Assembly: GCF_008974225.1 (NCBI RefSeq)
Contig: NZ_BKZR01000007.1
Location: 39,161 to 103,160, forward strand
Direction: 5' to 3'
Source of the DNA: Weizmannia acidilactici
Lineage (GTDB): Bacteria > Bacillota > Bacilli > Bacillales > Bacillaceae_C
Length of the DNA: 64,000 bases
Below are positions 26,638-35,594 of this stretch, piece after piece. Below the pieces are notes generated by a model that had not been told where the DNA came from, did not search any database, and was given only the letters and a program-made list of their open reading frames with translations. Each line of letters starts with the position of its first letter. Position 1 is the first letter of the stretch. The position numbers were made by a program, and so were the translations under genes.

Positions 26638-27537
26638 ATGTTAAAAATCGGTTCACACGTTTCCATGAGCGGCAAAAAAATGCTGCTTGCGGCAAGCGAA
26701 GAAGCGGCATCATATGGCGCCAACACCTTTATGATTTATACCGGTGCGCCGCAGAACACGAGAAGAAAGAAAATCGAAGACTTAAATATCGAAGCCGGCC
26801 TTGCCCACATGAAAGAGCACGGCATCAAAGAAATTGTCGTCCATGCGCCTTATATTATCAATATCGGGAATGCGGCCAACCCTGCCACTTTTGAGCTCGG
26901 CATCAATTTTTTGAATTCGGAGATCGAACGGACGGAAGCGATCGGGGCGAAGCAAATCGTCCTCCACCCGGGCGCCCATGTCGGTGAGGGGCCGGAAAAA
27001 GGCATCCGGAAAATCATTGAAGGTTTAAATGAAGTGCTCACACCGGGCCAAAATGTCCAAATTGCGCTGGAAACGATGGCCGGCAAAGGTTCCGAATGCG
27101 GAAGGACGTTTGAAGAATTGGCGAAAATCATCGACGGTGTCAAATTTAATGACAAGCTTTCGGTTTGTTTCGACACCTGCCATACGCATGATGCCGGTTA
27201 TGATATAAAGCACCGGTTCGATGATGTGCTGGATGAGTTTGACCGCATCATCGGGATCGGCCGCCTCAAAGTTTTGCATGTCAATGACAGCAAAAATGAA
27301 GCGGGCGCACGGAAAGACAGGCACGAAAATATCGGTTTTGGTCATATCGGATTTGAAGCCCTCGACTATATCGTGCACCACCCGCAGCTTGAGGACATCC
27401 CGAAAATTTTGGAAACCCCGTATGTCGGCGAAGATAAAAAGAACCGGAAACCGCCGTACAAATATGAAATTGAAATGCTGAGAAACCGGCAGTTTGATGA
27501 AGATTTATTAATGAAAATTATGCAGCAGCCCGTCTGA
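26638..27537 (+). CDS. nfo: Deoxyribonuclease IV (endonuclease IV)
   Basis: An AP endonuclease in base excision repair using three zinc ions. The 299-residue TIM barrel has LKIGSHVSM at the start and metal ligands in VVHAPYIINI, VLHPGAHVG, ALETMAGKGSE, CFDTCHTHDAGYD and VLHVNDSKN. ATG at 26638 follows AAAGGGGAG; the preceding TTG is in frame but less favoured. Confidence 0.96.
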   Translation: MLKIGSHVSMSGKKMLLAASEEAASYGANTFMIYTGAPQNTRRKKIEDLNIEAGLAHMKEHGIKEIVVHAPYIINIGNAANPATFELGINFLNSEIERTEAIGAKQIVLHPGAHVGEGPEKGIRKIIEGLNEVLTPGQNVQIALETMAGKGSECGRTFEELAKIIDGVKFNDKLSVCFDTCHTHDAGYDIKHRFDDVLDEFDRIIGIGRLKVLHVNDSKNEAGARKDRHENIGFGHIGFEALDYIVHHPQLEDIPKILETPYVGEDKKNRKPPYKYEIEMLRNRQFDEDLLMKIMQQPV

Positions 27538-27539
27538 CG

Positions 27540-27570
27540 GCCTGACCGCTTTATGCGGCAGGCTTTTTTC
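27540..27570 (+). terminator. Terminator after nfo
   Basis: Stem GCCTG-CCGC with GCGG-CAGGC (one bulged A) followed by six T residues. Confidence 0.85.
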
Positions 27571-27642
27571 ATTTTTTTGGAAATTCAGACATGCTTTTGC
27601 AAAATGAAAAGAAACTGTAATCTTTTTGTCGAACTTTGATGC

Positions 27643-27648
27643 TATAAT
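27643..27648 (+). promoter_or_regulatory. -10 element of the NlpC/P60 gene promoter
   Basis: TATAAT preceded by TG (TGCTATAAT, extended -10), about 95 bp before the start codon. No strong -35 is seen. Confidence 0.5.
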
Positions 27649-27741
27649 TTAAATATAAAAAAGAACAACAAAACTGGTATTTAACATAATTGTAAATTAC
27701 GAGATTGATAGATTACGATACATAGCTATGGAGGAGTTAAA

Positions 27742-29154
27742 GTGAGTAAGAAGTTTTTGTCGATTACGGCCGCGGCTTTCATCGGGGCCGGCAGTACTTT
27801 TGTTCCTTTTAGCAAAGCATTTGCCGAAAGCACTACGAAAAGTATCAAAAGCCAAGAATCGCTTGTCCAATCGAGCATTTCCAGCAAGCAGAATGAAATC
27901 GCCAAAATTTTGGCGGACCAGAAGCAGCTTCAGGATGACATGAAAAAAATTTCCAGTAAAATCAGTGAAACCAACCGGAAAATCACTGAAAAAAACCAGG
28001 AAGTGCAAAATACAAAAGCCCAAGTGGCCGAACTGAACACGAAAATTAAGGAAACGCAAAAAAGAATTGAAGAACGTAACCAGGTGCTTGCGGAGCGCGC
28101 GCGCGATATACAGCAAAACGGCGGTTCTGTCAGCTATTTGGATGTCATTCTCGAATCGAAAAGTTTAAGCGACCTCATCAGCCGTGCAGCAGCTGTTACA
28201 ACTTTTGTCAACGCTGACCGGTCCATCCTCGAGGCCCAGGAAAAAGACAAAAAAGAATTAAAAGCGTCAAAAGATGAAGTGCAGGCAAAACTAGCTAAAA
28301 TTCAGTCCGATTTGGCCGATTTGCAGGAGCTGAAAGAAGCAAATAAATACGAGCTGGCAGACCAGAAAAGCATGGAAGCCGCACTGGATGACCAAAAACA
28401 GGCCATTGCGGATGAAATTTCCAAGCTGAAATACAAGGCTGCTTCTTTAAGTGCCCAAGAAAAAGCCGCCCTTGCAGAACTTGAAAAAGAACAGTCCACC
28501 GCAAAAGCTTCTTCCGCTTCGGAAACCGCAACGGCGTCAAGCGTCCAATCGAATGATGCATCCGCATCACAAAACGGATCCGGCTCAGGCAGCAAGTCAA
28601 GCGCAAATACGCATAAGGCAAAAACAAATTCAGGATCGGACAGCCAGGCAAGTTCAAGCTCCGGCTCCGGTTTAAGTTCAAATGTGGGGGCAAGTTCTTC
28701 CCCTTCATCCGGCAACACATCGGTGTCGAGCGGAAGCACATCGAAGAGCGCATCGGAAATTATTGAAAAAGCAATCAGTGCAGGTTCTTCTTTGATCTGG
28801 CATTCGCCGTATAAATTTGGCGGCGGGAGGAACGCATCCGATATTGCAAACCGCCGTTTTGACTGCTCATCTTTTGTGCACTGGGCATATTTGCAGGCTG
28901 GTGTCAATTTAGGCGGTGCGGGTGCGACGACGGATACGCTCGTCGGTTTGGGCCGTGCAGTCAGCCCGTCACAAATGAAACGGGGAGACTTGATCTTCTT
29001 TGACACGTACAAAACGAACGGCCATGTCGGCATTTATCTCGGAAACGGGCAATTTTTGGATGACAACAGTTCCCACGGCGTTTCCGTTGACAGTTTGAGC
29101 AATGGCTATTGGAAGAGCGTCTTTAACGGCGTTGTCAGAAGAGTAGTAGAATAA
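27742..29154 (+). CDS. Secreted NlpC/P60 peptidoglycan endopeptidase (CwlO-like)
   Basis: A predicted cell-wall D,L-endopeptidase. The 470-residue protein has a signal peptide (cleavage likely after KAFA, residue ~28), a long coiled coil (~30-245) of the CwlO/PcsB type, a Ser/Gly/Thr-rich linker (~250-335) and a C-terminal NlpC/P60 domain with catalytic Cys374 (RRFDCSSFVHW) and His in NGHVGIYLG. GTG start after GGAGG. CwlO relatives are activated by FtsEX; that is family knowledge. B. subtilis cwlO lies elsewhere, so this location is local to this lineage. Confidence 0.88.
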   Translation: MSKKFLSITAAAFIGAGSTFVPFSKAFAESTTKSIKSQESLVQSSISSKQNEIAKILADQKQLQDDMKKISSKISETNRKITEKNQEVQNTKAQVAELNTKIKETQKRIEERNQVLAERARDIQQNGGSVSYLDVILESKSLSDLISRAAAVTTFVNADRSILEAQEKDKKELKASKDEVQAKLAKIQSDLADLQELKEANKYELADQKSMEAALDDQKQAIADEISKLKYKAASLSAQEKAALAELEKEQSTAKASSASETATASSVQSNDASASQNGSGSGSKSSANTHKAKTNSGSDSQASSSSGSGLSSNVGASSSPSSGNTSVSSGSTSKSASEIIEKAISAGSSLIWHSPYKFGGGRNASDIANRRFDCSSFVHWAYLQAGVNLGGAGATTDTLVGLGRAVSPSQMKRGDLIFFDTYKTNGHVGIYLGNGQFLDDNSSHGVSVDSLSNGYWKSVFNGVVRRVVE

Positions 29155-29163
29155 TGGATAAAA

Positions 29164-29193
29164 AACCGGTTTGGGGTTCCAAGCCGGTTTTTT
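29164..29193 (+). terminator. Terminator after the NlpC/P60 gene
   Basis: An 11-bp stem AACCGGTTTGG with CCAAGCCGGTT, a 4-nt loop and a run of T residues. Confidence 0.9.
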
Positions 29194-29327
29194 ATCCGGC
29201 CCAATCGGTGCGTTTTGTAGGGCTCCTGCGGAAAAAGTGGCCCGTTGACACAAAACGTTCCGGGGTGGGAAACCTGTTGGGCAAACGTATTTTGCGCTCA
29301 TTTGCAATGCCGGATTACGGTTGCACA

Positions 29328-29582
29328 CTATTTCGTAAACAGTACAAAAACCCGGTTGATTTCCCGCGCTGTTTCCGGGCTGGTGATTTTTGCAATGTCT
29401 TTCAGGGCTTTGCTGCGGGCCTGGTCTTCAAAAATATCCAGCTGCTTTCCGCGTAAATAATCCGCAATTTTTTCCGCATCTTCGCGGCTGATTTTCACTT
29501 TAAACTGCCGGGCATATTTAAATAATTCTTCACCGGTAATCATATTTACCTTATAATTGACCATATTTTGAATGAGCTTCAC
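29328..29582 (-). CDS. yqfT: YqfT, DUF2624 family protein
   Basis: An 84-residue predicted cytoplasmic helical protein. It contains the DUF2624-type sequence ITGEELFKYARQFKVKISRE and DAEKIADYLRGKQLDIF. It starts with GTG after GGGAG; an ATG six codons in is possible. Function unknown. The location near nfo and zur agrees with B. subtilis yqfT. Confidence 0.82.
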   Translation of the reverse strand: MKLIQNMVNYKVNMITGEELFKYARQFKVKISREDAEKIADYLRGKQLDIFEDQARSKALKDIAKITSPETAREINRVFVLFTK

Positions 29583-29643
29583 TGCGCATCACACTCCCTG
29601 CTTCATGTATATGCACCTTTATGGAAAATGTTCCTTTGTCGCC

Positions 29644-29696
29644 TTTACAATCGGGCGTGGCAAGTGTATAATGTTTAAATCGGAATGATTCTGATT
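29644..29696 (+). promoter_or_regulatory. Promoter and Zur box of the znuC-znuB-zur operon
   Basis: TTTACA (29644-29649), a 17-bp spacer and TATAAT (29667-29672). Directly downstream, 29678-29696 is the 19-bp inverted repeat AATCGGAATGATTCTGATT, with one mismatch between arms, close to the Fur/Zur operator pattern. It covers the likely transcription start, so zinc-loaded Zur should repress its own operon. Confidence 0.8.
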
Positions 29697-29710
29697 GAGG
29701 GAGACTGTTT

Positions 29711-30469
29711 ATGAACGACTATATTGTTGAAGTTTCCGGCGTTTCTTTCCGGTATGACCGGAGAAATGTACTGGAACAAATTGATTTGAAGATTCCGAGG
29801 GCAGCATTTCTCGGCATCGTCGGCCCGAACGGTTCCGGAAAATCGACGCTGTTGAAGCTGATCCTCGGGCTGTTAAAGCCGCTGGAAGGGGAAATCCGTC
29901 TGTTCGGCACGCCAATTAACAAATTTAAAGATTGGAGCCGGATCGGGTTCGTTTCGCAAAAAGCAAACTCGTTCAACACAGGATATCCTGCGACCGTCTT
30001 TGAGGTGGTGGCAAGCGGGCTGACGAAAAAAACGGGACTGTTTCGCTTTTTAGGCAATGAAGCGAAAAAAGAAGTATTGGACGCGATCCGCTCGGTTGGG
30101 ATGGAAGGGTATGTGCATCAAAATATCGGTGAACTGAGCGGGGGGCAGCAGCAGCGTGTATTTATCGCAAGGGCAATCGCCAGCAAACCGGAGATCCTGA
30201 TTTTGGATGAGCCGACAGTAGGGGTTGACCAGCGCCATGTCCAGTCTTTTTATGAAATGCTGGAACGGCTGAATAAACAGCTTGGGATCACGCTTATACT
30301 GGTTACCCACGATATCGGAGCCATTTCAAATAGGGTGACGCATGTCGCCTGCCTGAACAAACACTTGTATTTCCACGGCGACAGGGAAGCGTTTGAAAAG
30401 CTGGATGATAAGAAACTGTCCTCATGGTATCACCATGATATCCGGCTTTTGTCGCATGAACATGGATGA
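29711..30469 (+). CDS. znuC: Zinc ABC transporter ATP-binding protein
   Basis: ATPase subunit of a ZnuABC/ZurAM-type zinc importer. The 252-residue protein has Walker A GPNGSGKS, the signature LSGGQQQRV, Walker B ILILDEPTVG and a switch His in VTHDIG. It heads a three-gene operon with znuB and zur behind a Zur box. No binding-protein gene is in the window; in Bacillus it is often encoded elsewhere. Confidence 0.93.
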   Translation: MNDYIVEVSGVSFRYDRRNVLEQIDLKIPRAAFLGIVGPNGSGKSTLLKLILGLLKPLEGEIRLFGTPINKFKDWSRIGFVSQKANSFNTGYPATVFEVVASGLTKKTGLFRFLGNEAKKEVLDAIRSVGMEGYVHQNIGELSGGQQQRVFIARAIASKPEILILDEPTVGVDQRHVQSFYEMLERLNKQLGITLILVTHDIGAISNRVTHVACLNKHLYFHGDREAFEKLDDKKLSSWYHHDIRLLSHEHG

Positions 30470-30482
30470 GAAGGAGTAAAGC

Positions 30483-31340
30483 ATGATCACAGCGCTTTTA
30501 CATTATCAATTTTTGCAAAATACGTTTCTTACCGGCATCATGATCGGCATCATTGCGCCGCTGATCGGGAGTTTTATCGTCGTGCGCCGCTTGTCGCTCA
30601 TTGCGGACGCGCTCAGCCATGTCACATTGTCAGGGATCGCTGTCAGCCTGTTTTTAAGCAGTAAACTCCCGGTATTATCGGGACTCAATCCGCTTTATAT
30701 CGGGACAGGTTTTTCCGTACTCGGTTCCGTTTTGATCGAACGTTTGCGGGTCGTGTACCGCTATTACCAGGATCTCGCCATCCCGATCATCATGTCCGGC
30801 GGGATCGGCATCGGGCTGATTTTTATCTCGCTTGCCGGCGGGTATAATGTTGATTTAATGAACTATTTGTTCGGTAGCGTCAGTGCGGTGAGCCGGACAG
30901 ATCTTTGGCTGATATTGGCAATCAGTATTGCGGTGGCGGCTGTTATTATTTTGTTGTATAAAGAATTATTTTTGCTCTCTTTCGATGAAGAATACGCCAA
31001 AGTTTCCGGTATTCCGGCGAAAACGATCCATTTGGTTTTTATGGTGCTAATTGCATTGGTGATATCTGCAGCAATGAGAATTGTCGGGATCATGCTCGTT
31101 TCGGCGCTCATTACGCTGCCGGTCGCCGCAAGCATCCGCATCAGCCGCGGCTTTAAGCAGACGATTTTGTTTTCCGTCTTATTCGGTGAGATTTCCGTGA
31201 TGGGGGGGCTGGTTAGCGCCTTTTACCTCGACCTGCCGCCTGGCGGAACGATTGTACTGATTTCGATCCTTATTTTGCTTATGGCAATCTATATCAAACG
31301 TTTTCGGACCGGTATCCGCTTCAGCAAAAAGAAGGTGTGA
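30483..31340 (+). CDS. znuB: Zinc ABC transporter permease
   Basis: Membrane subunit of the zinc importer, ABC-3 family. The 285-residue protein has about eight hydrophobic segments and the family motif IADALSHVTLSGIAV. It lies 13 bp after znuC and its stop overlaps the zur start (GTGA). Confidence 0.93.
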   Translation: MITALLHYQFLQNTFLTGIMIGIIAPLIGSFIVVRRLSLIADALSHVTLSGIAVSLFLSSKLPVLSGLNPLYIGTGFSVLGSVLIERLRVVYRYYQDLAIPIIMSGGIGIGLIFISLAGGYNVDLMNYLFGSVSAVSRTDLWLILAISIAVAAVIILLYKELFLLSFDEEYAKVSGIPAKTIHLVFMVLIALVISAAMRIVGIMLVSALITLPVAASIRISRGFKQTILFSVLFGEISVMGGLVSAFYLDLPPGGTIVLISILILLMAIYIKRFRTGIRFSKKKV

Positions 31341-31777
31341 GTCAAGTGCTTTTAGAAGAGGCAATTGAAATATTGAAGGATAACGGCTATAAACATACGG
31401 GGAAACGTGAAAAAATGCTTGACCTGCTTTCCAAAAGAAATAAATATTTAACGGCGAAAGATGTGCTGGAATGGATGAAAAGTGATTACCCGGGCTTGAG
31501 TTTTGATACGATTTACCGGAATTTGTCTCTGTTTGCGGAACTCGGGATTCTTGAAGTGACGGAGCTGTCGGGTGAAAAACATTTCCGTTTCAAATGCTCG
31601 ACGGACCATCATCACCACCATTTCATTTGTTTGGCGTGCGGAAAGACGAAGGAAATCCCGGACTGCCCGATGCTGACGATCCACAGCGGGCTGGAAGGCT
31701 GCGCCATTTCCGGCCATAAATTCGAAGTGTACGGCACCTGCCCGGAATGCATGGCGCATGGGAAAGGGCACATGTAA
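31337..31777 (+). CDS. zur: Zinc uptake regulator Zur (Fur family)
   Basis: A zinc-sensing repressor. The 146-residue protein has a winged-helix DNA-binding domain (YPGLSFDTIYRNLSLFAELG), the histidine cluster DHHHHHFICLACGK and the second zinc pair in CPEC near the end. CXXC pairs in CLACGK and CPECM form the structural zinc site. It overlaps znuB by 4 bp and should regulate the operon through the Zur box at 29678-29696. Very close in sequence pattern to B. subtilis Zur (YqfV). Confidence 0.96.
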   Translation: MSQVLLEEAIEILKDNGYKHTGKREKMLDLLSKRNKYLTAKDVLEWMKSDYPGLSFDTIYRNLSLFAELGILEVTELSGEKHFRFKCSTDHHHHHFICLACGKTKEIPDCPMLTIHSGLEGCAISGHKFEVYGTCPECMAHGKGHM

Positions 31778-31780
31778 AAA

Positions 31781-31812
31781 ACCCTGCTGTATTTTCCCAG
31801 CAGGGTTTTTTT
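31781..31812. terminator. Bidirectional terminator between zur and yqfW
   Basis: Stem ACCCTGCTG with CAGCAGGGT, 8-nt loop, seven T residues after and an A-run before it. Confidence 0.9.
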
Positions 31813-31825
31813 ACAGGCGCACGGC

Positions 31826-32404
31826 TTACCCGGTTGTTCCGGCCCAGCGGCGGATCCATTCATCGGCTTCCTTCCAATTTTTAACCCGGTATACATTTTT
31901 CGGGACGGGATCCCGGTTATACGGGGTGTCGAACAGAAGGACGGGGATGCCGAGTTCTTCGGCGATCGCGGCCGCGTTATCATGCTTGTCTTCCAGAAAG
32001 ACATCGATATCATATTTTTTGGCCGTTTCCACTTTATGGTGTGTGCCGATCAGTTCAATATGGTGGTATTTCAGTTGCTGTCTTGAAAACCAGTTTTTGG
32101 TAACTTTAAGCAAATGGGATGCACGCGCACTGATAAAATATAGCTCAAATCTGTCTGCCCATTTGGTTAGTACTTCTTTTGCCCCTTCAGCAATCGGCGA
32201 TTTTTCATAGATGGCCGGTTCGGATTGGATGAACCACCTGTTAAATGTTTCCGGCGGTATGTCGACTACATCTGTGATTTCATACTTCGTCAAATCTTCA
32301 TATTTTAAATGAATATGAAAAGCTTCATTGATAAACGGGACGAGCGATTCCGGACTTGTTACAGTCCCGTCAATATCAATTCCGAAACGTTTTTTCCCTT
32401 TCAT
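31826..32404 (-). CDS. yqfW: HAD-superfamily nucleotidase-like protein YqfW
   Basis: A putative 5'-nucleotidase of the HAD fold. The 192-residue protein has the nucleophile motif FGIDIDGTVTS at the start, FISARASH as motif II and FLEDKHDNA as the acidic motif. The substrate is not known. It is convergent with zur. Confidence 0.9.
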   Translation of the reverse strand: MKGKKRFGIDIDGTVTSPESLVPFINEAFHIHLKYEDLTKYEITDVVDIPPETFNRWFIQSEPAIYEKSPIAEGAKEVLTKWADRFELYFISARASHLLKVTKNWFSRQQLKYHHIELIGTHHKVETAKKYDIDVFLEDKHDNAAAIAEELGIPVLLFDTPYNRDPVPKNVYRVKNWKEADEWIRRWAGTTG

Positions 32405-32547
32405 TGGTGCCTCTCCTTTGCTTCAGTATTAACAGTGTAGCACAAACCCGCAAAAAGGGGAATGGAGCAAGTTTTAACGGAAATTGGCAGCATGGAAAGA
32501 TATCCGGCGTGCAAAATAATGGTGCTTCTATTCATGGAAAGCGAGGG

Positions 32548-32898
32548 ATGCGCGTGGACAGGGAAGACCGTATGCAACAGGCTTCGACGAAAAGCGATTC
32601 CGGCACGGCCGGGCACGATTATCGTGAAGAAACGGCTGCCGAGCTTTCGGCGCCTGCGTATACAAACAGGAGGGAGGAGCCGGTGTCGGAAGACGGAATG
32701 GTTTCCCGGTTTTACGGTTGGGCTTCGCTCTTTCTCGCTGTGCTTTCACTGTTTTTTCTCCCGGTTTTGCTGGGCGCTTCGGCCATTGTGCTCGGGCTGA
32801 TCGCCCGCGGCAAAGGTGCCGGCACGACCGGTGCATGGGCCATTGGGATCGGGGCGGTATCCCTTATCCTCGGGCTGTTTGTATTTCCTTTCTTTTAA
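32548..32898 (+). CDS. yqfX: Small membrane protein YqfX-like
   Basis: A 116-residue protein with a charged N-terminal half of about 55 residues and two hydrophobic segments joined by a short loop (LIARGKGAGTTG), ending in VFPFF. This two-helix unit is DUF4190-like. ATG at 32548 follows GCGAGGG; the frame is open upstream but overlaps yqfW promoter sequence. Position between yqfW and ispG matches B. subtilis yqfX. Confidence 0.75.
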   Translation: MRVDREDRMQQASTKSDSGTAGHDYREETAAELSAPAYTNRREEPVSEDGMVSRFYGWASLFLAVLSLFFLPVLLGASAIVLGLIARGKGAGTTGAWAIGIGAVSLILGLFVFPFF

Positions 32899-32917
32899 AT
32901 TGGATAGCAGCATAAAG

Positions 32918-32947
32918 AAACACCGGCTAAGCAATGAGCCGGTGTTT
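32918..32947. terminator. Bidirectional terminator between yqfX and ispG
   Basis: Stem AAACACCGGCT with AGCCGGTGTTT (11 bp) around an 8-nt loop. Confidence 0.9.
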
Positions 32948-32949
32948 TC

Positions 32950-34059
32950 TTAAACCAAATTGATATTTTGTTCAGCTTGTTTTTTATAATACGCTTCGGC
33001 AAGGATGTCGATTTCTTTTTTCAGTTCTTCCACCATCTTGTCTTCCGGTACTTTCCGCACGATTTTCCCTTTGCGGAACAGAAGCCCTTCGCCGCGGGCG
33101 CCGGCAATGCCGATATCCGCTTCCCTTGCCTCGCCCGGTCCGTTTACCGCGCAGCCGAGCACAGACACTTTAATCGGTGCTTTGATGGTTTGTAAATATT
33201 CTTCTACTTCGTTTGCGATGCTGATCAAATCGATCGCGATCCTGCCGCACGTCGGGCAGGAAATGAGCGTCGGGGCATTGGAAGCAAGCCCGAAAATTTT
33301 CAGTAGTTCGCGCGCCACTTTCACTTCCTCAACCGGATCCGCGCTCAACGAAATGCGGAGTGTATTGCCAATGCCCATGTTCAAAAGCGTCCCGATCCCG
33401 GCCGCGCTTTTGATGGTCCCTGAAAACAGTGTCCCGGATTCCGTAATGCCGAGGTGGAGCGGATAGTCAAATGTTCTTGCCGCTTTTTCATAGGCTTCTA
33501 TTGCAAGCCGCACATCCGATGCTTTCATCGAAACGATGATATCATGGAAATCGAGGTCTTCCAAAATTTGAATATGGTGCAGGGCGCTTTCGACCATGCC
33601 GTCCGCCGTCGGGTAGCCGTATTTTTGCAAAATATGCTTTTCCAGACTTCCGGCATTGACCCCGATACGGATCGGAATGCCGCGTTCCTTGGCGGCTTTT
33701 ACGACCGCTTCAACTTTTTCGCGCTTTCCGATATTGCCCGGATTGATCCGGATTTTATCAACCCCGCCTTCAATTGCTTTTAAGGCGAGGCGGTAATCAA
33801 AATGGATATCCGCAACAAGCGGGATACGGATTCTCTTTTTTATTTCGGGGATGGCATTGGCTGCCCTTTCATCCGGAACAGCAACACGGACGATTTGGCA
33901 GCCGGCTTCCTCCAACCGTTCGATCTGCCGGACAGTTGCATCCACATCATGGGTTTTTGTCGTCGTCATGCTTTGGATAAATAATTCATTGCTTCCCCCG
34001 ATCGTCAAATTGCCGACCTTAACTGGGCGCGTTTTTGAACGATGTATGATTTCACCCAA
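32950..34059 (-). CDS. ispG: 4-hydroxy-3-methylbut-2-en-1-yl diphosphate synthase IspG
   Basis: MEP-pathway enzyme that makes HMBPP from MEcPP using a [4Fe-4S] cluster. The 369-residue protein has an N-terminal TIM barrel (GNLTIGGSNELFIQSMTTT, VADIHFDYRLAL, KIRINPGNIG) and the C-terminal cluster domain with SCPTCGR and GCAVNGPGE. It feeds IspH, encoded at 23360-24325. Transcribed toward yqfX. Confidence 0.97.
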   Translation of the reverse strand: MGEIIHRSKTRPVKVGNLTIGGSNELFIQSMTTTKTHDVDATVRQIERLEEAGCQIVRVAVPDERAANAIPEIKKRIRIPLVADIHFDYRLALKAIEGGVDKIRINPGNIGKREKVEAVVKAAKERGIPIRIGVNAGSLEKHILQKYGYPTADGMVESALHHIQILEDLDFHDIIVSMKASDVRLAIEAYEKAARTFDYPLHLGITESGTLFSGTIKSAAGIGTLLNMGIGNTLRISLSADPVEEVKVARELLKIFGLASNAPTLISCPTCGRIAIDLISIANEVEEYLQTIKAPIKVSVLGCAVNGPGEAREADIGIAGARGEGLLFRKGKIVRKVPEDKMVEELKKEIDILAEAYYKKQAEQNINLV

Positions 34060-34151
34060 GGAAATTCGCTCCTTTTATGATCTATCAATCTAGTGAAAAC
34101 TGATTGTGCCAAGTTTTATTGTACCAATTTTCTGCATGGATTGACAAGGAA

Positions 34152-34490
34152 TTAATGGGAGGCATGATAGATTGGGAAACGGTATGTCTGTCCGATTTGA
34201 ATATCTTCCGGGGCAATTCCGTTATTGAGCCTGCTGAAATCGCGGATGATCTTTTCAATGGAAAGATCTTTGGAAGAGCCGGAAAGTTTTTCGACAATGG
34301 TAAGGACAGTATCACCGGGATTGACCCGGACCGTGGCAAATGGTTCCTGTTTGTGCTGTACTGTATTTTGGTAAGCGGATTTTTCAGGTGTTTCCTGCGC
34401 ATAGGACGGGATCGTGCCGGCGTGGATATCGTAGTAAATGCTGTAGGAAATAATGGCGGCTGAGATAAGGGCAAACATTTTTTTTAACAT
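34152..34490 (-). CDS. yqfZ: LysM-domain protein YqfZ-like
   Basis: A 112-residue protein with an N-terminal membrane anchor or signal (residues ~1-25) and a C-terminal LysM-like region (VRVNPGDTVLTIVEKLSG, IQIGQTYRFP). LysM binds peptidoglycan or related glycans. Upstream of ispG on the same strand, the position of B. subtilis yqfZ. GGAGGGG precedes the start codon. Confidence 0.82.
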   Translation of the reverse strand: MLKKMFALISAAIISYSIYYDIHAGTIPSYAQETPEKSAYQNTVQHKQEPFATVRVNPGDTVLTIVEKLSGSSKDLSIEKIIRDFSRLNNGIAPEDIQIGQTYRFPIYHASH

Positions 34491-34859
34491 GAGACAATTC
34501 CCCTCCTTTAAGGTGCTATATGTATATGTGCAGGGATGTCCATATAGAACCAGAACCGGGGAAAAGGGGATTAAGTTTTTGGTTCTGTTAAATTTATTGT
34601 TGATTATCGCTGATTTCTTAGACTACTGCGGGATAAACGAGCAAGAAAAGACCCCTTGTGCACAGGCATTGAGTGATAAGGCTTGCAGACGCAGGGCGCG
34701 AAGCAGATTTCGCGATCATTAACATTGATCAAGAACTTCGCCAAGTTTTTAAAAAATGCAAGCCATAAAATTTGCCATTAATAAGCGGGTTTTGGTACAT
34801 TAAATATGACAAAACTTTGAACTTTTTAGTTCACACCATTACATAGGGGAGGAATAGAA
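34491..34859. other. 369-bp intergenic stretch between yqfZ and sodA
   Basis: No gene is seen. It must hold the divergent promoters. On the minus strand CACATATACATATA just upstream of yqfZ resembles a sigma-E -10. The middle (34697-34714) has a small palindrome CGCGAA/TTCGCG. The segment before sodA is AT-rich, without a well-spaced -35/-10 pair that I trust. Confidence 0.35.
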
Positions 34860-35468
34860 ATGACCTATACTTTACCGCAATTGCCGTATGCGTACGATGC
34901 GCTCGAGCCTTATATCGACAAGGAAACAATGAACATCCATCATACGAAGCACCATAACACTTATGTTACAAACCTAAATAAAGCTTTGGAAGGCCATGAT
35001 GATCTGGCGGCTAAATCAGTTGAAGATTTGATCGCGGATTTGGATGCCGTTCCGGAAGATATCCGTACGGCTGTCCGCAATAACGGCGGAGGCCATGCGA
35101 ACCACTCGCTGTTCTGGAAACTGCTTTCGCCTAACGGCGGCGGAGAACCAAAAGGCGCGCTTGCGGATGCGATCAACAGCAAATTCGGCAGTTTTGAAAA
35201 ATTTAAAGAACAATTCTCCGCTGCAGCAGCAGGCCGTTTCGGCTCAGGCTGGGCATGGCTTGTTGTCAACAACGGCGAATTGGAAATCACTAGCACTCCG
35301 AACCAGGACAGCCCGCTTTCCGAAGGCAAAAAACCGATCCTCGGCCTGGACGTGTGGGAACATGCTTACTATTTGAAATACCAAAATCGCCGCCCGGAAT
35401 ATATTGCAGCATTCTGGAATGTCGTCAACTGGGATGAAGTTGCAAAATTGTACGAAGCAACAAAATAA
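34860..35468 (+). CDS. sodA: Superoxide dismutase (Mn type)
   Basis: Dismutates superoxide in the cytoplasm. The 202-residue protein has the metal ligands of the Mn/Fe family: His27 in NIHHTKHH, a His in GGHANHSLFW, and Asp and His in GLDVWEHAYY. Gly and Gln/Gly placement (AGRFGSGWAWL) favours Mn. GGGGAGG precedes the ATG and a strong terminator follows. Confidence 0.97.
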   Translation: MTYTLPQLPYAYDALEPYIDKETMNIHHTKHHNTYVTNLNKALEGHDDLAAKSVEDLIADLDAVPEDIRTAVRNNGGGHANHSLFWKLLSPNGGGEPKGALADAINSKFGSFEKFKEQFSAAAAGRFGSGWAWLVVNNGELEITSTPNQDSPLSEGKKPILGLDVWEHAYYLKYQNRRPEYIAAFWNVVNWDEVAKLYEATK

Positions 35469-35479
35469 AATAATGATAA

Positions 35480-35518
35480 AAAAGAGCGTGCCGCGTTTTC
35501 GCAGGCACGCTCTTTTTT
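35480..35518 (+). terminator. Terminator after sodA
   Basis: Stem AAGAGCGTGCC with GGCACGCTCTT, followed by six or more T residues and preceded by an A-run. Confidence 0.92.
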
Positions 35519-35594
35519 ATCCGCCCGCTTGTTCCATATGAATAAAGGCTCCGCTTTTTCAAACAATATAGGGGAATGAGGGGAGTTTTTATTG

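Noticed and set aside
34825..34860. TTGAAC-17-TACATA as a sodA promoter
   Set aside because: The predicted start falls inside the GGGGAGG site, leaving no usable leader.
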